Below are positions 21,265-32,695 of a stretch of DNA of 64,000 bases, in pieces. The first letter of the stretch is position 1, and the number at the start of each line of letters is the position of its first letter. The notes beneath the pieces were generated by a model that was not told where the DNA came from, ran no database searches, and saw only the letters and a program-made list of their open reading frames with translations. The position numbers were made by a program, and so were the translations under genes. This DNA is from Caprella mutica (lineage: Eukaryota; Arthropoda; Malacostraca; Amphipoda; Caprellidae), in assembly GCA_947561585.1 (NCBI GenBank), contig CANNZV010000425.1, positions 1 to 64,000 of the forward strand. Reading direction: 5' to 3'.

Positions 21265-22866
21265 AAGGTAACTGTTTTTAAGGTAACTGTTTTTAAGGTA
21301 ACTGTTTTTAAGGTAACTGTTTTTAAGGTAACTGTTTTTAAGGTAACTGTTTTTAAGGTAACTGTTTTTAAGGTAACTGTTTTTAAGGTAACTGTTTTTA
21401 AGGTAACTGTTTTTAAGGTAACTGTTTTTAAGGTAACTGTTTTTAAGGTAACTCTTTTTAAGGTAACTCTTTTTAAGGTAACTCTTTTTAAGGTAACTCT
21501 TTTTAAGGTAACTGTTTTTAAGGTAACTCTTTTTAAGGTAACTGTTTTTAAGGTAACTGTTTTTAAGGTAACTGTTTTTAAGGTAACTGTTTTTAAGGTA
21601 ACTCTTTTTAAGGTAACTGTTTTTAAGGTAACTCTTTTTAAGGTAACTCTTTTTAAGGTAACTGTTTTTAAGGTAACTGTTTTTAAGGTAACTCTTTTTA
21701 AGGTAACTGTTTTTAAGGTAACTCTTTTTAAGGTAACTCTTTTTAAGGTAACTGTTTTTAAGGTAACTGTTTTTAAGGTAACTGTTTTTAAGGTAACTGT
21801 TTTTAAGGTAACTGTTTTTAAGGTAACTGTTTTTAAGGTAACTGTTTTTAAGGTAACTGTTTTTAAGGTAACTGTTTTTAAGGTAACTGTTTTTAAGGTA
21901 ACTGTTTTTAAGGTAACTGTTTTTAAAGTAACTGTTTTAAAGGTAACTGTTTTTAAGGTAACTGTTTTTAAGGTAACTGTTTTTAAGGTAACTGTTTTAA
22001 AGGTAACTGTTTTTAAGGTAACTGTTTTTAAGGTAACTGTTTTAAAGGTAACTGTTTTTAAAGTAACTGTTTTTAAAGTAACTGTTTTTAAGGTAACTGT
22101 TTTTAAGGTAACTGTTTTTAAGGTAACTGTTTTTAAGGTAACTGTTTTTAAGGTAACTGTTTTTAAGGTAACTGTTTTTAAGGTAACTGTTTTTAAGGTA
22201 ACTCTTTTTAAGGTAACTCTTTTTAAGGTAACTGTTTTTAAGGTAACTCTTTTTAAGGTAACTGTTTTTAAGGTAACTGTTTTTAAGGTAACTGTTTTTA
22301 AGGTAACTGTTTTAAAGGTAACTGTTTTTAAGGTAACTGTTTTTAAGGTAACTGTTTTTAAGGTAACTCTTTTTAAGGTAACTGTTTTTAAGGTAACTGT
22401 TTTTAAGGTAACTGTTTTTAAGGTAACTGTTTTAAAGGTAACTCTTTTTAAGGTAACTGTTTTTAAGGTAACTGTTTTTAAGGTAACTGTTTTTAAGGTA
22501 ACTGTTTTTAAGGTAACTGTTTTTAAGGTAACTGTTTTTAAGGTAACTGTTTTTAAGGTAACTGTTTTTAAGGTAACTGTTTTTAAGGTAACTGTTTTTA
22601 AGGTAACTGTTTTTAAGGTAACTCTTTTTAAGGTAACTGTTTTTAAGGTAACTCTTTTTAAGGTAACTGTTTTTAAGGTAACTGTTTTTAAGGTAACTGT
22701 TTTTAAGGTAACTGTTTTAAAGGTAACTGTTTTTAAGGTAACTCTTTTTAAGGTAACTGTTTTTAAGGTAACTCTTTTTAAGGTAACTGTTTTTAAGGTA
22801 ACTGTTTTTAAGGTAACTGTTTTTAAGGTAACTGTTTTAAAGGTAACTCTTTTTAAAGTAACTGTG
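21265..22866. repeat. 15-bp minisatellite (about 107 copies)
   Basis: Units AAGGTAACTGTTTTT with variants AACTCTTTTT and TTTAAAGG. The multiple-of-three unit gives a 562-codon open frame on the minus strand reading TVTLK repeats; it is an artefact of the array, with no credible unique ends. Confidence 0.97.
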
Positions 22867-23134
22867 AAATACATTCCTGTCTCAGTTTTTTCCGAGAGTA
22901 GAACAAGAACTTCGACAGTTAGGAGGAAAAAAAAAAAGAGTCGCTAGAATTGAAAATATTTAGCTATGGAAAGTTTTAGTTTATTGTTTTACTTGTTTTT
23001 ATGGAGTATTTGAAAAAAGTTTCCATCTTGAGGGGTACATTTATATGATATTGTCGTATAAAAAGTATCGATAGCAATGTTTGAATTTTGTCTCTACTGT
23101 TTAACAGGAATGTAAAGTTTAGTATGGATCCAAT
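22867..23134. other. Unassigned spacer
   Basis: Short non-repetitive DNA. Confidence 0.45.
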
Positions 23135-23422
23135 TTATAAAATTTTGAATCAAATTCATATAATTTAAAATCAAATTCATATAATTTAAAATCAAATTCA
23201 TTAAATTAAAAATAAAATTTATTAAATTTAAAATAAATTTATTAAATTTGAAATAAAATTTATTAAATTTAAAATCAAATTTATTAAATTTAAAATAAAA
23301 TTTATTTAATTTAAAATAAAATTTATTAAATTTAAAATTAAATTTATTAAATTTAAAATCAAATTTATTAAATTTAAAATAAAATTTATTAAATTTAAAA
23401 TAAAATTTATTAAATTTAAAAT
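23135..23422. repeat. 21-bp AT-only minisatellite (about 13 copies)
   Basis: Units around AAAATAAAATTTATTAAATT, with TCAAATTT variants. Confidence 0.9.
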
Positions 23423-23918
23423 GAATGTTAGATGACAGACTAAAGAACAATTGTATACTATATAGGCTACTTTCTTACTCAGAACACTTCATCACTATAC
23501 AGTATTTCATTATAGTGGAGGTTACTGGTAATTAAACTGCTTCAAATTTGGTTCATAAATATTTATTGTACTAGGCAATTTAAGTTATTAAGGTGGGTTT
23601 TGCACTACCCTCCGATTTCCTATGCAGAAAAAACGACTAAAATACCTAAATGATATTATCTTAAAAAACACTAGTTACCTAAAAGTGTACCGAAAAACCT
23701 AATTACCATTAAATATACGATAGTACGAGATATTGTTATAGTAGGGCTTCCTTGTTCTTCTATTTGATCTTAGAGAATCGGACAGTGAAAGTTGAGTATT
23801 TATATTTTCTTATATACCTAATTAAATACGAAGCGAATACTTGATCAATTTCTTTTCTGTTACCTGTGATATGTTATATAACTTAGATCTTCAAATTTTA
23901 ATTTAGAGTGGAGGGGCC
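23423..23918. other. Spacer with dispersed segment
   Basis: Contains the second copy (23450-23545) of the segment at 21195-21264. Otherwise non-repetitive. Confidence 0.5.
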
Positions 23919-24030
23919 AAAAGGTACAAGTTACAATATAAGTTAGTGATGGTACATCATGTGTGCCTAAAAAGTACAAGTTACAATATAAGTTAGTGAT
24001 GGTACATCATGTATGCCTAAAAGGCACAAG
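23919..24030. repeat. 50-bp tandem repeat (about 2.2 copies)
   Basis: Unit holds GTACAAGTTACAATATAAGT then TAGTGATGGTACATCATGT. The GATGGTACATCAT word resembles the core of the 32-bp array at 1-2026. Confidence 0.9.
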
Positions 24031-24159
24031 TTACGCCATTTAGTTCAAAAGTTAAACTCAATTCTTTTTTGCCTCTGAAGTGACTTCAATATTTGCTAAC
24101 AGTTTTCACAAGGAGGAAACGTATCCGTGATACAGTTTAGCAAATGGTACAAAAATAGA

Positions 24160-24236
24160 CACTTTGGATACAATAGTATGATACATATTGCATCATGGAT
24201 ACAATGGTATGATACATATTGCATCATGGATACAGA
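24160..24236. repeat. 31-bp direct repeat (2 copies)
   Basis: TATGATACATATTGCATCAT plus GGATACAAT occurs twice back to back, with a partial third start. Confidence 0.85.
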
Positions 24237-24644
24237 CTATTCCAGACTAATATAATAGTAAGATGAATCTGGTACTGTTTTAAATATAAGTTTTTTCTAA
24301 ACGTTGCGGCTTTTTCTGATAGTTGCAATATGTTACTTGCTTTTAATTTTACAGACTTAATAAAATTTTTTTCCTTAAAAATATCCTGGAAACATTTCTG
24401 CCTTTTATAAGGTTTTTAATCGTTATATATTGATAATTGTTTTGCTTTAACGATAAAAAATCTATAAACAAATATTTTAAAGAATGAGTGTTTTTTCTTT
24501 CACTGTTCTCATCAAGTCTATTAGAAATCAGTTTGTATATATAGTCTTCATTTATTATTTATTTAATCAATAATTATACATAAATATGTTTTACAATCGG
24601 TATAATGCTGATAATATTCATAAAACCTATCTAATTATATGTAT
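24237..24644. other. Unassigned AT-rich DNA
   Basis: No gene or repeat unit recognised. Confidence 0.5.
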
Positions 24645-24770
24645 AAGGTATGTTTTTATTTATCGGACGATTTCTAATTTTGATCAAACAAAAAATCTAT
24701 ATAATAAATAATAATTATATAGATTTTATATAATTATTCTTATTAGTCTTATTTTTCTGTCAAATCCTAT
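24645..24770. mobile_element. Family A MITE, left-half remnant
   Basis: AAGGTATGTTTTTATTTATC followed by GGACGATTTCTAATTTTGATCA resembles a left arm. No right arm is preserved. Confidence 0.5.
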
Positions 24771-24944
24771 TTTATTCATATATATACATAATTAATTTAA
24801 TATATATCTTCAATAACTGTTAACTTTAATACTATCAAAGTTGATAAAATTTAAAATAAACTTTATATTATAATTAATTTGAAATTTATTCAAGTGAAAA
24901 AAAACAAAAAAACAATCGTAAATATTAAAATCAGAACATCCCCA

Positions 24945-25110
24945 ATTATTGTCCATTACGGTGAATATTAATTTTATTATAAAATGTCCGACGAAAGACG
25001 TTAAATTTATTACAAATTACGATTGTAGTCGAAGGTGAAGACTTTTTTATGAGTGATCATAATCGCAATTAAAGGGCGATTGTAGATTTCCGAATGGGAG
25101 CATCACAATG
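24945..25110. repeat. Dispersed repeat, copy 1 (partner at 35585-35830)
   Basis: Shares ATTATTGTCCATTA, GGTGAATATT, AATGTCCGACGAAAGA and GATTGTAGATTTCCGAATGG-like blocks in the same order with the locus at 35.6 kb. Family unknown. Confidence 0.65.
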
Positions 25111-25159
25111 TAATATTTTCTTTTTCTCACTCCTTTTAGAATGTTTTCGCATGTTCTAA

Positions 25160-25203
<44 letters not shown>
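25160..25203. repeat. (CA)n(GA)n microsatellite
   Basis: CACACACACA runs directly into about 16 GA dinucleotides. Confidence 0.97.
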
Positions 25204-25204
<1 letters not shown>

Positions 25205-25296
25205 CTGGTAAAACTTCACTATTGTAGTTTGACTTTTTAGAAAGTATTAAAGGGGAAAAAGTTTTGGATTTAATATTTTTGGAATAGCGCTATAGG

Positions 25297-26091
25297 GGTA
25301 GATGTGTGTATTGTATAGATGTGTGTATTGTATAGATGTGTGTATTGTGTAGATGTGTGTATTGTATAGATGTGTGTATTGTGTAGATGTGTGTATTGTG
25401 TAGATGTGTGTATTGTATAGATGTGTGTATTGTGTAGATGTGTGTATTGTGTAGATGTGTGTATTGTGTAGATGTGTGTATTGTGTAGATGTGTATATTG
25501 TGTAGATGTGTGTATTGTATAGATGTGTGTATTGTGTAGATGTGTGTATTGTATAGATGTGTGTATTGTATAGATGTGTGTATTGTGTAGATGTGTGTAT
25601 TGTGTAGATGTGTGTATTGTGTAGATGTGTGTATTGTATAGATGTGTATATTGTATAGATGTGTGTATTGTGTAGATGTGTGTATTGTGTAGATGTGTGT
25701 ATTGTGTAGATGTGTGTATTGTATAGATGTGTGTATTGTGTAGATGTGTGTATTGTGTAGATGTGTGTATTGTATAGATGTGTGTATTGTATAGATGTGT
25801 GTATTGTATAGATGTGTGTATTGTGTAGATGTGTGTATTGTGTAGATGTGCGTATTGTATAGATGTGTGTATTGTGTAGATGTGTGTATTGTATAGATGT
25901 GTGTATTGTGTAGATGTGTGTATTGTATAGATGTGTGTATTGTATAGATGTGTGTATTGTGTAGATGTGTGTATTGTGTAGATGTGTGTATTGTATAGAT
26001 GTGTGTATTGTGTAGATGTGTGTATTGTATAGATGTGTGTATTGTAAAGATGTGTGTATTGTGTAGATGTGTGTATTGTATAGATGTGTAA
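25297..26091. repeat. 17-bp minisatellite (about 46 copies)
   Basis: Units TAGATGTGTGTATTGTG with the alternative TATAGATG. The unit is not a multiple of three, so the open frames of about 340 codons on the minus strand result from stop-free repeats in all phases. TAG/TATAG variation is intermixed. Confidence 0.97.
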
Positions 26092-26196
26092 ATTGATGTG
26101 TGTGTGGATGATGTGAATATTGTTGTTTATGTATAGATGATGTGTATATAGGGGTGTAATGTGTATGTATGGATGATGTGTATGATGTGTATTGGT
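26092..26196. repeat. Degenerate right flank of the 17-bp array
   Basis: GATGTGTATGATG-like words continue the array irregularly up to the foldback element. Confidence 0.7.
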
Positions 26197-26207
26197 GTAT
26201 GTATGAT
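26197..26207. repeat. Left target-site duplication of FB-1
   Basis: GTATGTATGAT, repeated exactly at 27264-27274 on the other side of the element. Confidence 0.75.
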
Positions 26208-27263
26208 TGACAGACGTTTCGTCGACAGACATTTCGTCGACATGACTTTTCGTTGACAAGACGTGTTAATGACATATTTTCGTAAATGGGATATTAACAC
26301 ACTCTTACAAATTACAAAAATAGAATAATGGTAAGGAGGAAAAATATTAAATAAATTTCAATGGTTTTTCTACTTTAATACTAAACCAGAACTAGTCAAC
26401 AATAACCAATTATTTCAAAGTAATTTGAAAAATTATACATGCAAGACAAAGCTAAAAAATATTGCACATCAAATAATGAAATAATTGCAATCTAAATGAC
26501 TGTAACCACACACAAAGAGCATTCTTAAATTTAATTCTTTGTCTATAAGTAGCCTCGTATCACAACTGCCTATTTGTATCTTGGGGTGTAGGCTAATGTA
26601 GAGGTGTCTTTTAATGTTAATAATAATATATTAGTTCTACAATGTTATGTAATAAGTTCATATTTTTCTTAGAGCCTGGAGAGTTTTTTTATTTAACATT
26701 TTCTATTTTAATGCCAACTACTTGTTGAATCACTTTTTGGTATAACAATAACCAAGTAATCGATAAACATTCAACGGCGAGTTTTTTGAATAAAATCTTG
26801 ACTTTCAATCTAGGATTACCACTCAATTACAGAAAACACTCAGTAGTCGAACAGTGGGCATTTACCGACTGAAAGTGACTTGTCAATTGCTCATCCGACG
26901 ATATAAATCTTATGAAACGTAAATTATTGAGAGGAAATTGTTTTGAACGTAACTCGACCCAAAATTATTAAATTACTTTAAAATAATTTATTATTTTTGA
27001 ATAGTTTTGGTTTAATTTTAAAGTAGAAAAATAATTTAAATTCATTTAATATTTTTCCTCTTTACCGTTATTCTATTTTTTAATTTGATCGTTTGTTACA
27101 TTATTCTGTTAAAGTACATGTTTGGTAACATAAGAGTGTGTTAATATCCCATTTATGAAAATTTGTCGACGAAACGTTTTGTCGACGAAATATCTGTCGA
27201 CGAAACGTCTGTCGACAAAAGTCCTGTCGACAACACGTCTTGTCGACGAAATGTCTGCACACC
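26208..27263. mobile_element. Foldback element FB-1 (long modular inverted repeats)
   Basis: The outer arms consist of 15-16 bp modules with GTCGAC cores: six on the right (27165, 27181, 27196, 27211, 27226, 27242) but three on the left (26221, 26237, 26252). Further inward the arms share about 200 bp, e.g. AATAATGGTAAGGAGGAAAA near 26325 and its complement near 27060. The right end read inward is GGTGTGCAGACATTTCG; the left end starts TGACAGACGTTTCG, as if a few terminal bases were lost. The loop has no coding capacity. Tandem modules in the arms and a 9-11 bp flanking repeat are the architecture known for Drosophila foldback elements. Confidence 0.85.
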
Positions 27264-27274
27264 GTATGTATGAT
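27264..27274. repeat. Right target-site duplication of FB-1
   Basis: GTATGTATGAT, identical to 26197-26207. Confidence 0.75.
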
Positions 27275-27299
27275 AGGAATGGTTGTTAATTTTATCTCT

Positions 27300-27332
27300 T
27301 TCTCTCTCAATCTTCTATGGCCCACCATAGTT
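27300..27332. mobile_element. Mini-hairpin G half
   Basis: CAATCTTCTATGGCCCACCA followed by TAGTTTTCTCTC matches the right half and flank seen at other G loci. Confidence 0.6.
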
Positions 27333-27417
27333 TTCTCTCCCAATAGAATCGCGTCAATATTTCGATTGGTGGCTGCCTATTCTTCATTTAATTGCATTAT
27401 TGTCTGCTGAACAATGT

Positions 27418-27746
27418 CCAGGGGGGGAAAGCTCCCAGTTATCGGCCACTTCCATATTTTCGACCAAAAATATCAAATTTAATTTTTTATTTGTATTCAT
27501 AATACCTGTATATCAAATAAAAAAAGGTAAATATGAAAGTTAAATATAAAAGTGAAATATAAGAGTGAAATATAAAAGTGAAATATAAAAGTGAAATAAA
27601 AAGGTAATTATAAAAGATAAAATGAAAAAGTAAATATAAAAGTTAAATAAATATAAGTAATTAAAAAAAAAAGATAAAACGTTAAATTATTTTTTCTTCA
27701 AATGATCGCAATTATGGAACTGTTCAATAACGCGTATACTACCCTC
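27418..27746. mobile_element. Family A MITE with internal expansion
   Basis: Degenerate arms (CAGTTATCGGCCACTTCCAT and ATTATGGAACTGTTCAATAA). A decayed micro-palindrome P lies near 27490. The interior is expanded by a short tandem of AAGTGAAATATA units at about 27535-27600. Confidence 0.75.
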
Positions 27747-27907
27747 AGTCAATAGTTCTATCCTGTGTGATAGCATCAGATTAAAAAGCCATTAGTACCG
27801 TCTATTATGAATAGAAATACCGTGTTAATATTTCTTATGCCGTCACAACTTATCACTTGTAACGCTAGCAAGAGACACATTTTATGTATTGGAATGAAGT
27901 GTTGTAT

Positions 27908-27965
27908 TAGGGTAAGCTATGAATTATTGGACTGCTCCACATTCCCGGTCATATATGATACTTTT
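27908..27965. mobile_element. Family A MITE, left arm only
   Basis: AGGGTAAGCTATGAATTATT followed by GGACTGCTCCACATTCCCGGTC. The remainder is lost into AT-rich sequence. Confidence 0.65.
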
Positions 27966-28852
27966 TATTTTATTTTACTATTTCAACTGGATGTTCAATA
28001 CAAATATTTTAATATTATTGAATATTTAAATTTATATAATTTAATTTATATAATGTTAGCTAAATACTATTTTAAATATTATTCCCTATTTAAATATAAT
28101 ATTTAATATTCAAATATAATATTTATTATATACAAAAAATATTATTATATATTAAAATATTAATATTTAATCTATTTTCATATCCTATACTCGTTACTAA
28201 CTAGTTACTTTAAGACCAATAATAACAGAAATAGATTTTTTTATAGTGAGAAAAAGAGTCTTTTGTTAAGCAAATTCTTTTATATTATATATAATAGTTA
28301 TCTAAAATTAATTACGAACGATACTTGTAATTTATCTCAAATAAATTTGAAATAAATGATTAAGAAAATGTTCATAATGAAGTTCATAATAACAAACTAG
28401 AATTTCTTGATGTTTATTACATAATTTATTTATATGTACGTATATAATAAACAAAAAATATGTTTGGCATGTAAATAATAGTATTATGAATATTTATTAA
28501 ATATTTTAACGATACAATTTTACAATTCTATCAATTTAAATAATTTAACATTTTCAACACAGATTCTATAAATAGTTATTAATTAGGACTGTGCCCTGTT
28601 CATACCTAAATAAAAGTACCAATTCTTTTTATTTTATTTGACAGGGACTTCACGAATAAAAGATAGCGACAGCAATTGTTCAAATATTGGACATAGTTTC
28701 CAATCAAAAAATGCTTAGATTGGCAAAAATTAATTAACATTAAATTAAATTAAATTATTAATCGAATTTTTTTTGATGGTAAATATTTTTCTCTGGTGAT
28801 AAGAATAATGGAATAATTATATTAGAGGTTATTATATATGTAATTAAATTAA
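27966..28852. other. AT-rich non-coding DNA
   Basis: Very AT-rich, with irregular AATATT words and no consistent repeat or gene. Confidence 0.5.
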
Positions 28853-29506
28853 TTGAATCTTTAAATGACCGTAGTGAACCTTTAAATGACTGCAGTGAAC
28901 CTTTAAATGACTGCAGTGAACCTTCAAATGACTGCAGTGAACCTTTAAATGACTGCAGTGAACCTTTAAATGACTGCAGTGAACCTTTAAATGACTGCAG
29001 TGAACCTTTAAATGACTGCAGTGAACCTTTAAAAGACTGCAATGAACCTTTAAAAGACTGCAGTGAACCTTTAAATGACTGCAGTGAACCTTTAAATGAC
29101 TGCAGTGAATCTTTAAATGACTGCAGTGAACCTTTAAATGACTGCAATGAACCTTTAAAAGACTGCAGTGAACCTTTAAAAGACTGCAGTGAACCTTTAA
29201 AAGACTGCAATGAACCTTTAAATGACTGCAGTGAACCTTTAAATGACTGCAGTGAATCTTTAAATGACTGCAGTGAACCTTTAAATGACTGCAATGAACC
29301 TTTAAAAGACTGCAGTGAACCTTTAAATGACTGCAGTGAACCTTTAAATGACTGCAGTGAATCTTTAAATGACTGCAGTGAATCTTTAAAAGACTGCAGT
29401 GAACCTTTAAATGACTGCAGTGAACCTTTAAATAACTGCAGTGAACCTTTAAATGACTGCAGTGAACCTTTAAAAGACTGCAGTGAACCTTTAAATGACT
29501 GCAATA
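28853..29506. repeat. 21-bp minisatellite (about 31 copies)
   Basis: Units CCTTTAAATGACTGCAGTGA plus A, with variants AAAAGAC, GAATC and GCAATG. A run of variants beginning GTGAATC at 29105 repeats at 29252, a 147-bp higher-order step of seven units. Open frames on the minus strand (LQSFKGS repeats) are artefacts. Confidence 0.97.
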
Positions 29507-29758
29507 AGTATTCAAAAAATGTTAGTTCATTTATAACGAATCAAAATAAGATAAATAGATTTATTTCCAATTACCAATCTTACATGATATATTTTATCAA
29601 ATTACGTTAAATCTTCCTAACATTCTCCATCAGTAAATTATTTAATACAACTTGCTAATCGAACTTCCGTTAATTAGATTTTAATTCTTGATGCTGCGAA
29701 GTTAATAGAAAATAATTAAAAATAATTTTATACTTTTACCAATCAATACTTACCTATC
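29507..29758. other. Unassigned spacer
   Basis: No feature recognised. Confidence 0.45.
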
Positions 29759-29905
29759 AGGGTAAGTTCTGAGCTATTGGATGGTTTCACATTTTCGATC
29801 ATATGAAAATTTATATGATAATTATTATATAATTTTTATTATTTAACGATTTTTTTTTATTTATGTTCGAAAATGTGGAACCATCGATAACTCGAAATTT
29901 ACCCA
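29759..29905. mobile_element. Family A MITE (short)
   Basis: AGGGTAAGTTCTGAGCTATT at the left and ATAACTCGAAATTTACCC at the right, arms with CACATTTTCGATCAT and TGTTCGAAAATGTGG. It lacks micro-palindrome P. Confidence 0.88.
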
Positions 29906-30087
29906 CTAATTTTGACTGCAATATTCAGAAATGTAGATGCAAGTGAATTAAATTTAATTATAAATATATAAATTTGGACAAATATGTTCGGGAATGAATA
30001 TTTATTAACCTATATCTATTCCTGTGTAATATTTAAAACTATTTTTTAGAATACCTAAATAATTGCTGGAAACTATTGTTTTTGAAC

Positions 30088-30150
30088 ATCTATATCTCTA
30101 CTACTAAAATAGAAGCCGTGTCCGTCAGTCCGTCCGTCACAATGTAAATT
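30088..30150 (+). mobile_element. Helitron-type 5' end, second family (fragment)
   Basis: TCTCTACTACTAAAATAGAA followed by GCCGTGTCCGTCAGTCCGTC resembles the 5' TC termini of arthropod Helitrons. No matching 3' end is found. Confidence 0.45.
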
Positions 30151-30417
30151 AATAATGTAGTCGACATTAAATCAGTTTTTTCATCAATAATATCTTACAG
30201 GGTTCATTTTAAAGCAATATTAACGTATCAATAAAGTTTCAAAGTAATTTATAATTTTTAACTAGAATCTTAACAATGGAAAGCATACACCGTGAATCTG
30301 CAATATAGTAAAATTAACCTCCGTTCTTCTTATATAATCCTATGCTATATAAAAGTGTTAAAACGGTATTATATCTATATCGATATAGTGATTAGTGTCT
30401 CATTATACAGGGGGGAT

Positions 30418-30478
30418 ATTATGGTGGGGCAATGGAAGAATAAGGTAGGATCTAATCTTCTATGACCCCACCATAACC
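30418..30478. mobile_element. Mini-hairpin G, intact copy
   Basis: TTATGGTGGGGCAATGGAAG and its inverted partner TTCTATGACCCCACCATAA enclose a short loop. The whole hairpin is about 60 bp, the clearest example in the window. Confidence 0.8.
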
Positions 30479-30494
30479 TTCTCTGGGTTTTATA

Positions 30495-30728
30495 CAGTGA
30501 AACTCCTGACTTATGAAGAATTAGTTTCTTCATAACTCAGGTGCATGTGATAGTTTTCTATGATTTAAATCTTAAGAAAACTTTGGTCTCTGATGGATAA
30601 CTAGTACGAAATTCATGACGTACATCGTTTTCTATAATCTAAACATAGAAAATACTTCATAACTTAGGTGCATTTCATAACTCAGGTCCTTCATGACTCG
30701 AGTACTTCATTACTCAAGAGTTTTACTG
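30495..30728. mobile_element. Family D MITE (TA target), copy 1
   Basis: Ends CAGTGAAACTCCTGACTTAT and TACTCAAGAGTTTTACTG are inverted repeats flanked by TA, as for Tc1/mariner-type elements. Internal repeats of TTCATAACTCAGGTGCAT. The second copy is at 53949-54176. Confidence 0.88.
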
Positions 30729-31583
30729 TAATATATACATTGACTAAAGTACTAAATATATAATGTATTAATAAAACTACGTATCTATATGGTTCCAACA
30801 TATTATGCATATTATCGTATACATGTTTTAGGGTCACACTGTATATATTCATACCAAATAATACAAATTCATAACCATTTTATGAAAGATAATACCTACA
30901 AATTCTGAAGTAAATAAAATTAGGAACTCATTATTGAAGCCAAGAAGTTTATCATTTGTTCCAACTTTTCTTCCTTAATTAGCGTCGTGTTCAGTTTCGT
31001 TAATTGACAGCAAAATAAAGGAGATGTGTTGCTTATTTGTTCCTAATTCGCGGAAGATATTAAGATGATCTGTCTGGCACTGAACAAAATATCGAAATGA
31101 TTTCTGGTACTCTTTTAACTTGACTTGGACCCTAAAACAGATTAGAAGAAGAATTTCAGTTGCAATTAGTAGAGTACACTGTTTACAGTTTCATTTAGTA
31201 TATATAAATGGCTATTATAACGTGGAATACATGTATTGGTACGCATTTGTACCACTCTGTGTATTACTGATAGACCTAGTGGTGGTACAAAGTTAATATT
31301 TTAAACACAAATTAAATTTTTTGACAATATGTATCACAATTATTATAGCACTGTTTTTATCACACAGACGATACCAATAGGTATAGGTACACACATAGAT
31401 ACGTACTCAGCTCATCTTGCTATCGTCGGACATGTGCTAAAGAAGCTATAACAACAATTTGTAATTTTAGAAGAGTCAGTTAGGCTAGACTGCGGTTAGA
31501 GTATACATAGTCAATGTGTTAATGAATCGAATCAAAATAATTAAATACATTTTATCCAAAACATATTGGATAAAATATATTTA
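30729..31583. other. Unassigned intergenic DNA
   Basis: Non-repetitive AT-rich DNA with no supported gene. Confidence 0.5.
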
Positions 31584-31865
31584 TCTATACTAAAAATTTC
31601 CCTCGTGTGTTTATTTATTTATTTGGTGTTCGCTTTTACACGACGGGTATTAAACATGAAGAATGTAACTATGATACGCACGGGAATATATTGACTTGAT
31701 ATTTAAATTCCTCTGTTTTTACTCAATTTTTAAATGTTTTTATCTATCAAAAAAGTATCAGTTTATACAGAAAAATGAATTTTATTTGAATTCACAAAAA
31801 AAAACTAAGAACGGGTAATAAATTACTATTGAAGACCTGTTATTTTTAACGGGCAAATACACAAG
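31584..31865 (+). mobile_element. Non-autonomous Helitron H1, copy 1
   Basis: Starts TCTATACTAAAAATTTCCCT and ends with a hairpin (CCTGTTATTTTTAACGGG) about 11 nt before a terminal CAAG followed by T; sister copies have CTAG there. TC start, 3' hairpin, CTRR-like end and no terminal inverted repeat are the Helitron signature. No protein is encoded. Confidence 0.85.
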
Positions 31866-31875
31866 TATCCAAATA

Positions 31876-32036
31876 ATACCCATAATGTGTTTATTTATTT
31901 ATTTAGTGTCCGCATTTATACGAAGATAAGCATGAAGAATGTAACTATGATACGCACGGGAATATATTGACTTGATATTTAAATTCCCATGTTTTTATTT
32001 AATTTTTAAATGTAGTTTACCAATAAATAAACTACA
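31876..32036 (+). mobile_element. Non-autonomous Helitron H1, truncated copy
   Basis: The first half of the element again (TAACTATGATACGCACGGGA etc.), directly after copy 1. It breaks off after about 160 bp. Confidence 0.8.
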
Positions 32037-32104
32037 GTACCTTTTATTGAATCTAAATTATATTCGAATGCAATTATGTATTATGGATACACATATTCTG
32101 ATTA

Positions 32105-32293
32105 AAGGCTTGTTCATACATTTCAGGGATACGTCTCCGTCACTCTCCTCTCAGTGAACCGGTGTCATTGAAAAAATATATCGTTACATTAATTTCAACG
32201 GACACATTCACTCAGTACCGGCTCCTCTCAGTGATGAAAAATCACTGACCGGAGACGTCCCGGACGGATCCCTGACGTGTGTCAAACAGCCTT
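32105..32293. mobile_element. Family E inverted-repeat MITE
   Basis: AAGGCTTGTTCATACATTTC and the inverted ACGTGTGTCAAACAGCCTT form the ends. Arms share CAGGGAT, ACGTCTCCG and CTCCTCTCAGTGA blocks. It is richer in GC than its surroundings. Confidence 0.8.
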
Positions 32294-32695
32294 GAAAAAA
32301 AAAAAATCTCTCAAAAGGCAAAATATAATTTTTTTTTGAATAATTAGTGCCAATATTATTGTAGCCCGTAGTCATGATACTGCCACAAATGATTTGTTTT
32401 TCCTTTTAATATATGTTTCCTAATAAAAAGTGTGACACAAGACAGACGGACTTGGCTCTTATTATAGTATTGTTATAATAACATATTAAAATTTTCTTCC
32501 GGTATTCAAATCACATCTGGTAATTGATACTTTAGCCTTACAATCTAATATTTTTTTCACAATTCTGTGGTATTAGTGTCAAATATTGCCCACAGATGGC
32601 GCCAAGACATCAAATTTTATGTTAGTACCTTTAATACGTATTTTAACAATAAACGAACAATATTAGATATTATCAAAACAATTCTATCCCAATAT
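32294..32695. other. Unassigned spacer
   Basis: No feature recognised. Confidence 0.45.

Noticed and set aside
21186..22874. 562-codon minus-strand frame with TVTLK repeats
   Set aside because: Direct read-through of the 15-bp array. The start and stop lie just outside it.
25247..26275. Histidine/threonine-rich frames of about 330-340 codons
   Set aside because: The 17-bp array contains no stops in any minus-strand phase, so overlapping frames arise automatically.
28758..29515. LQSFKGS and CSHLKVH frames
   Set aside because: Artefacts of the 21-bp array; two phases are open simultaneously.
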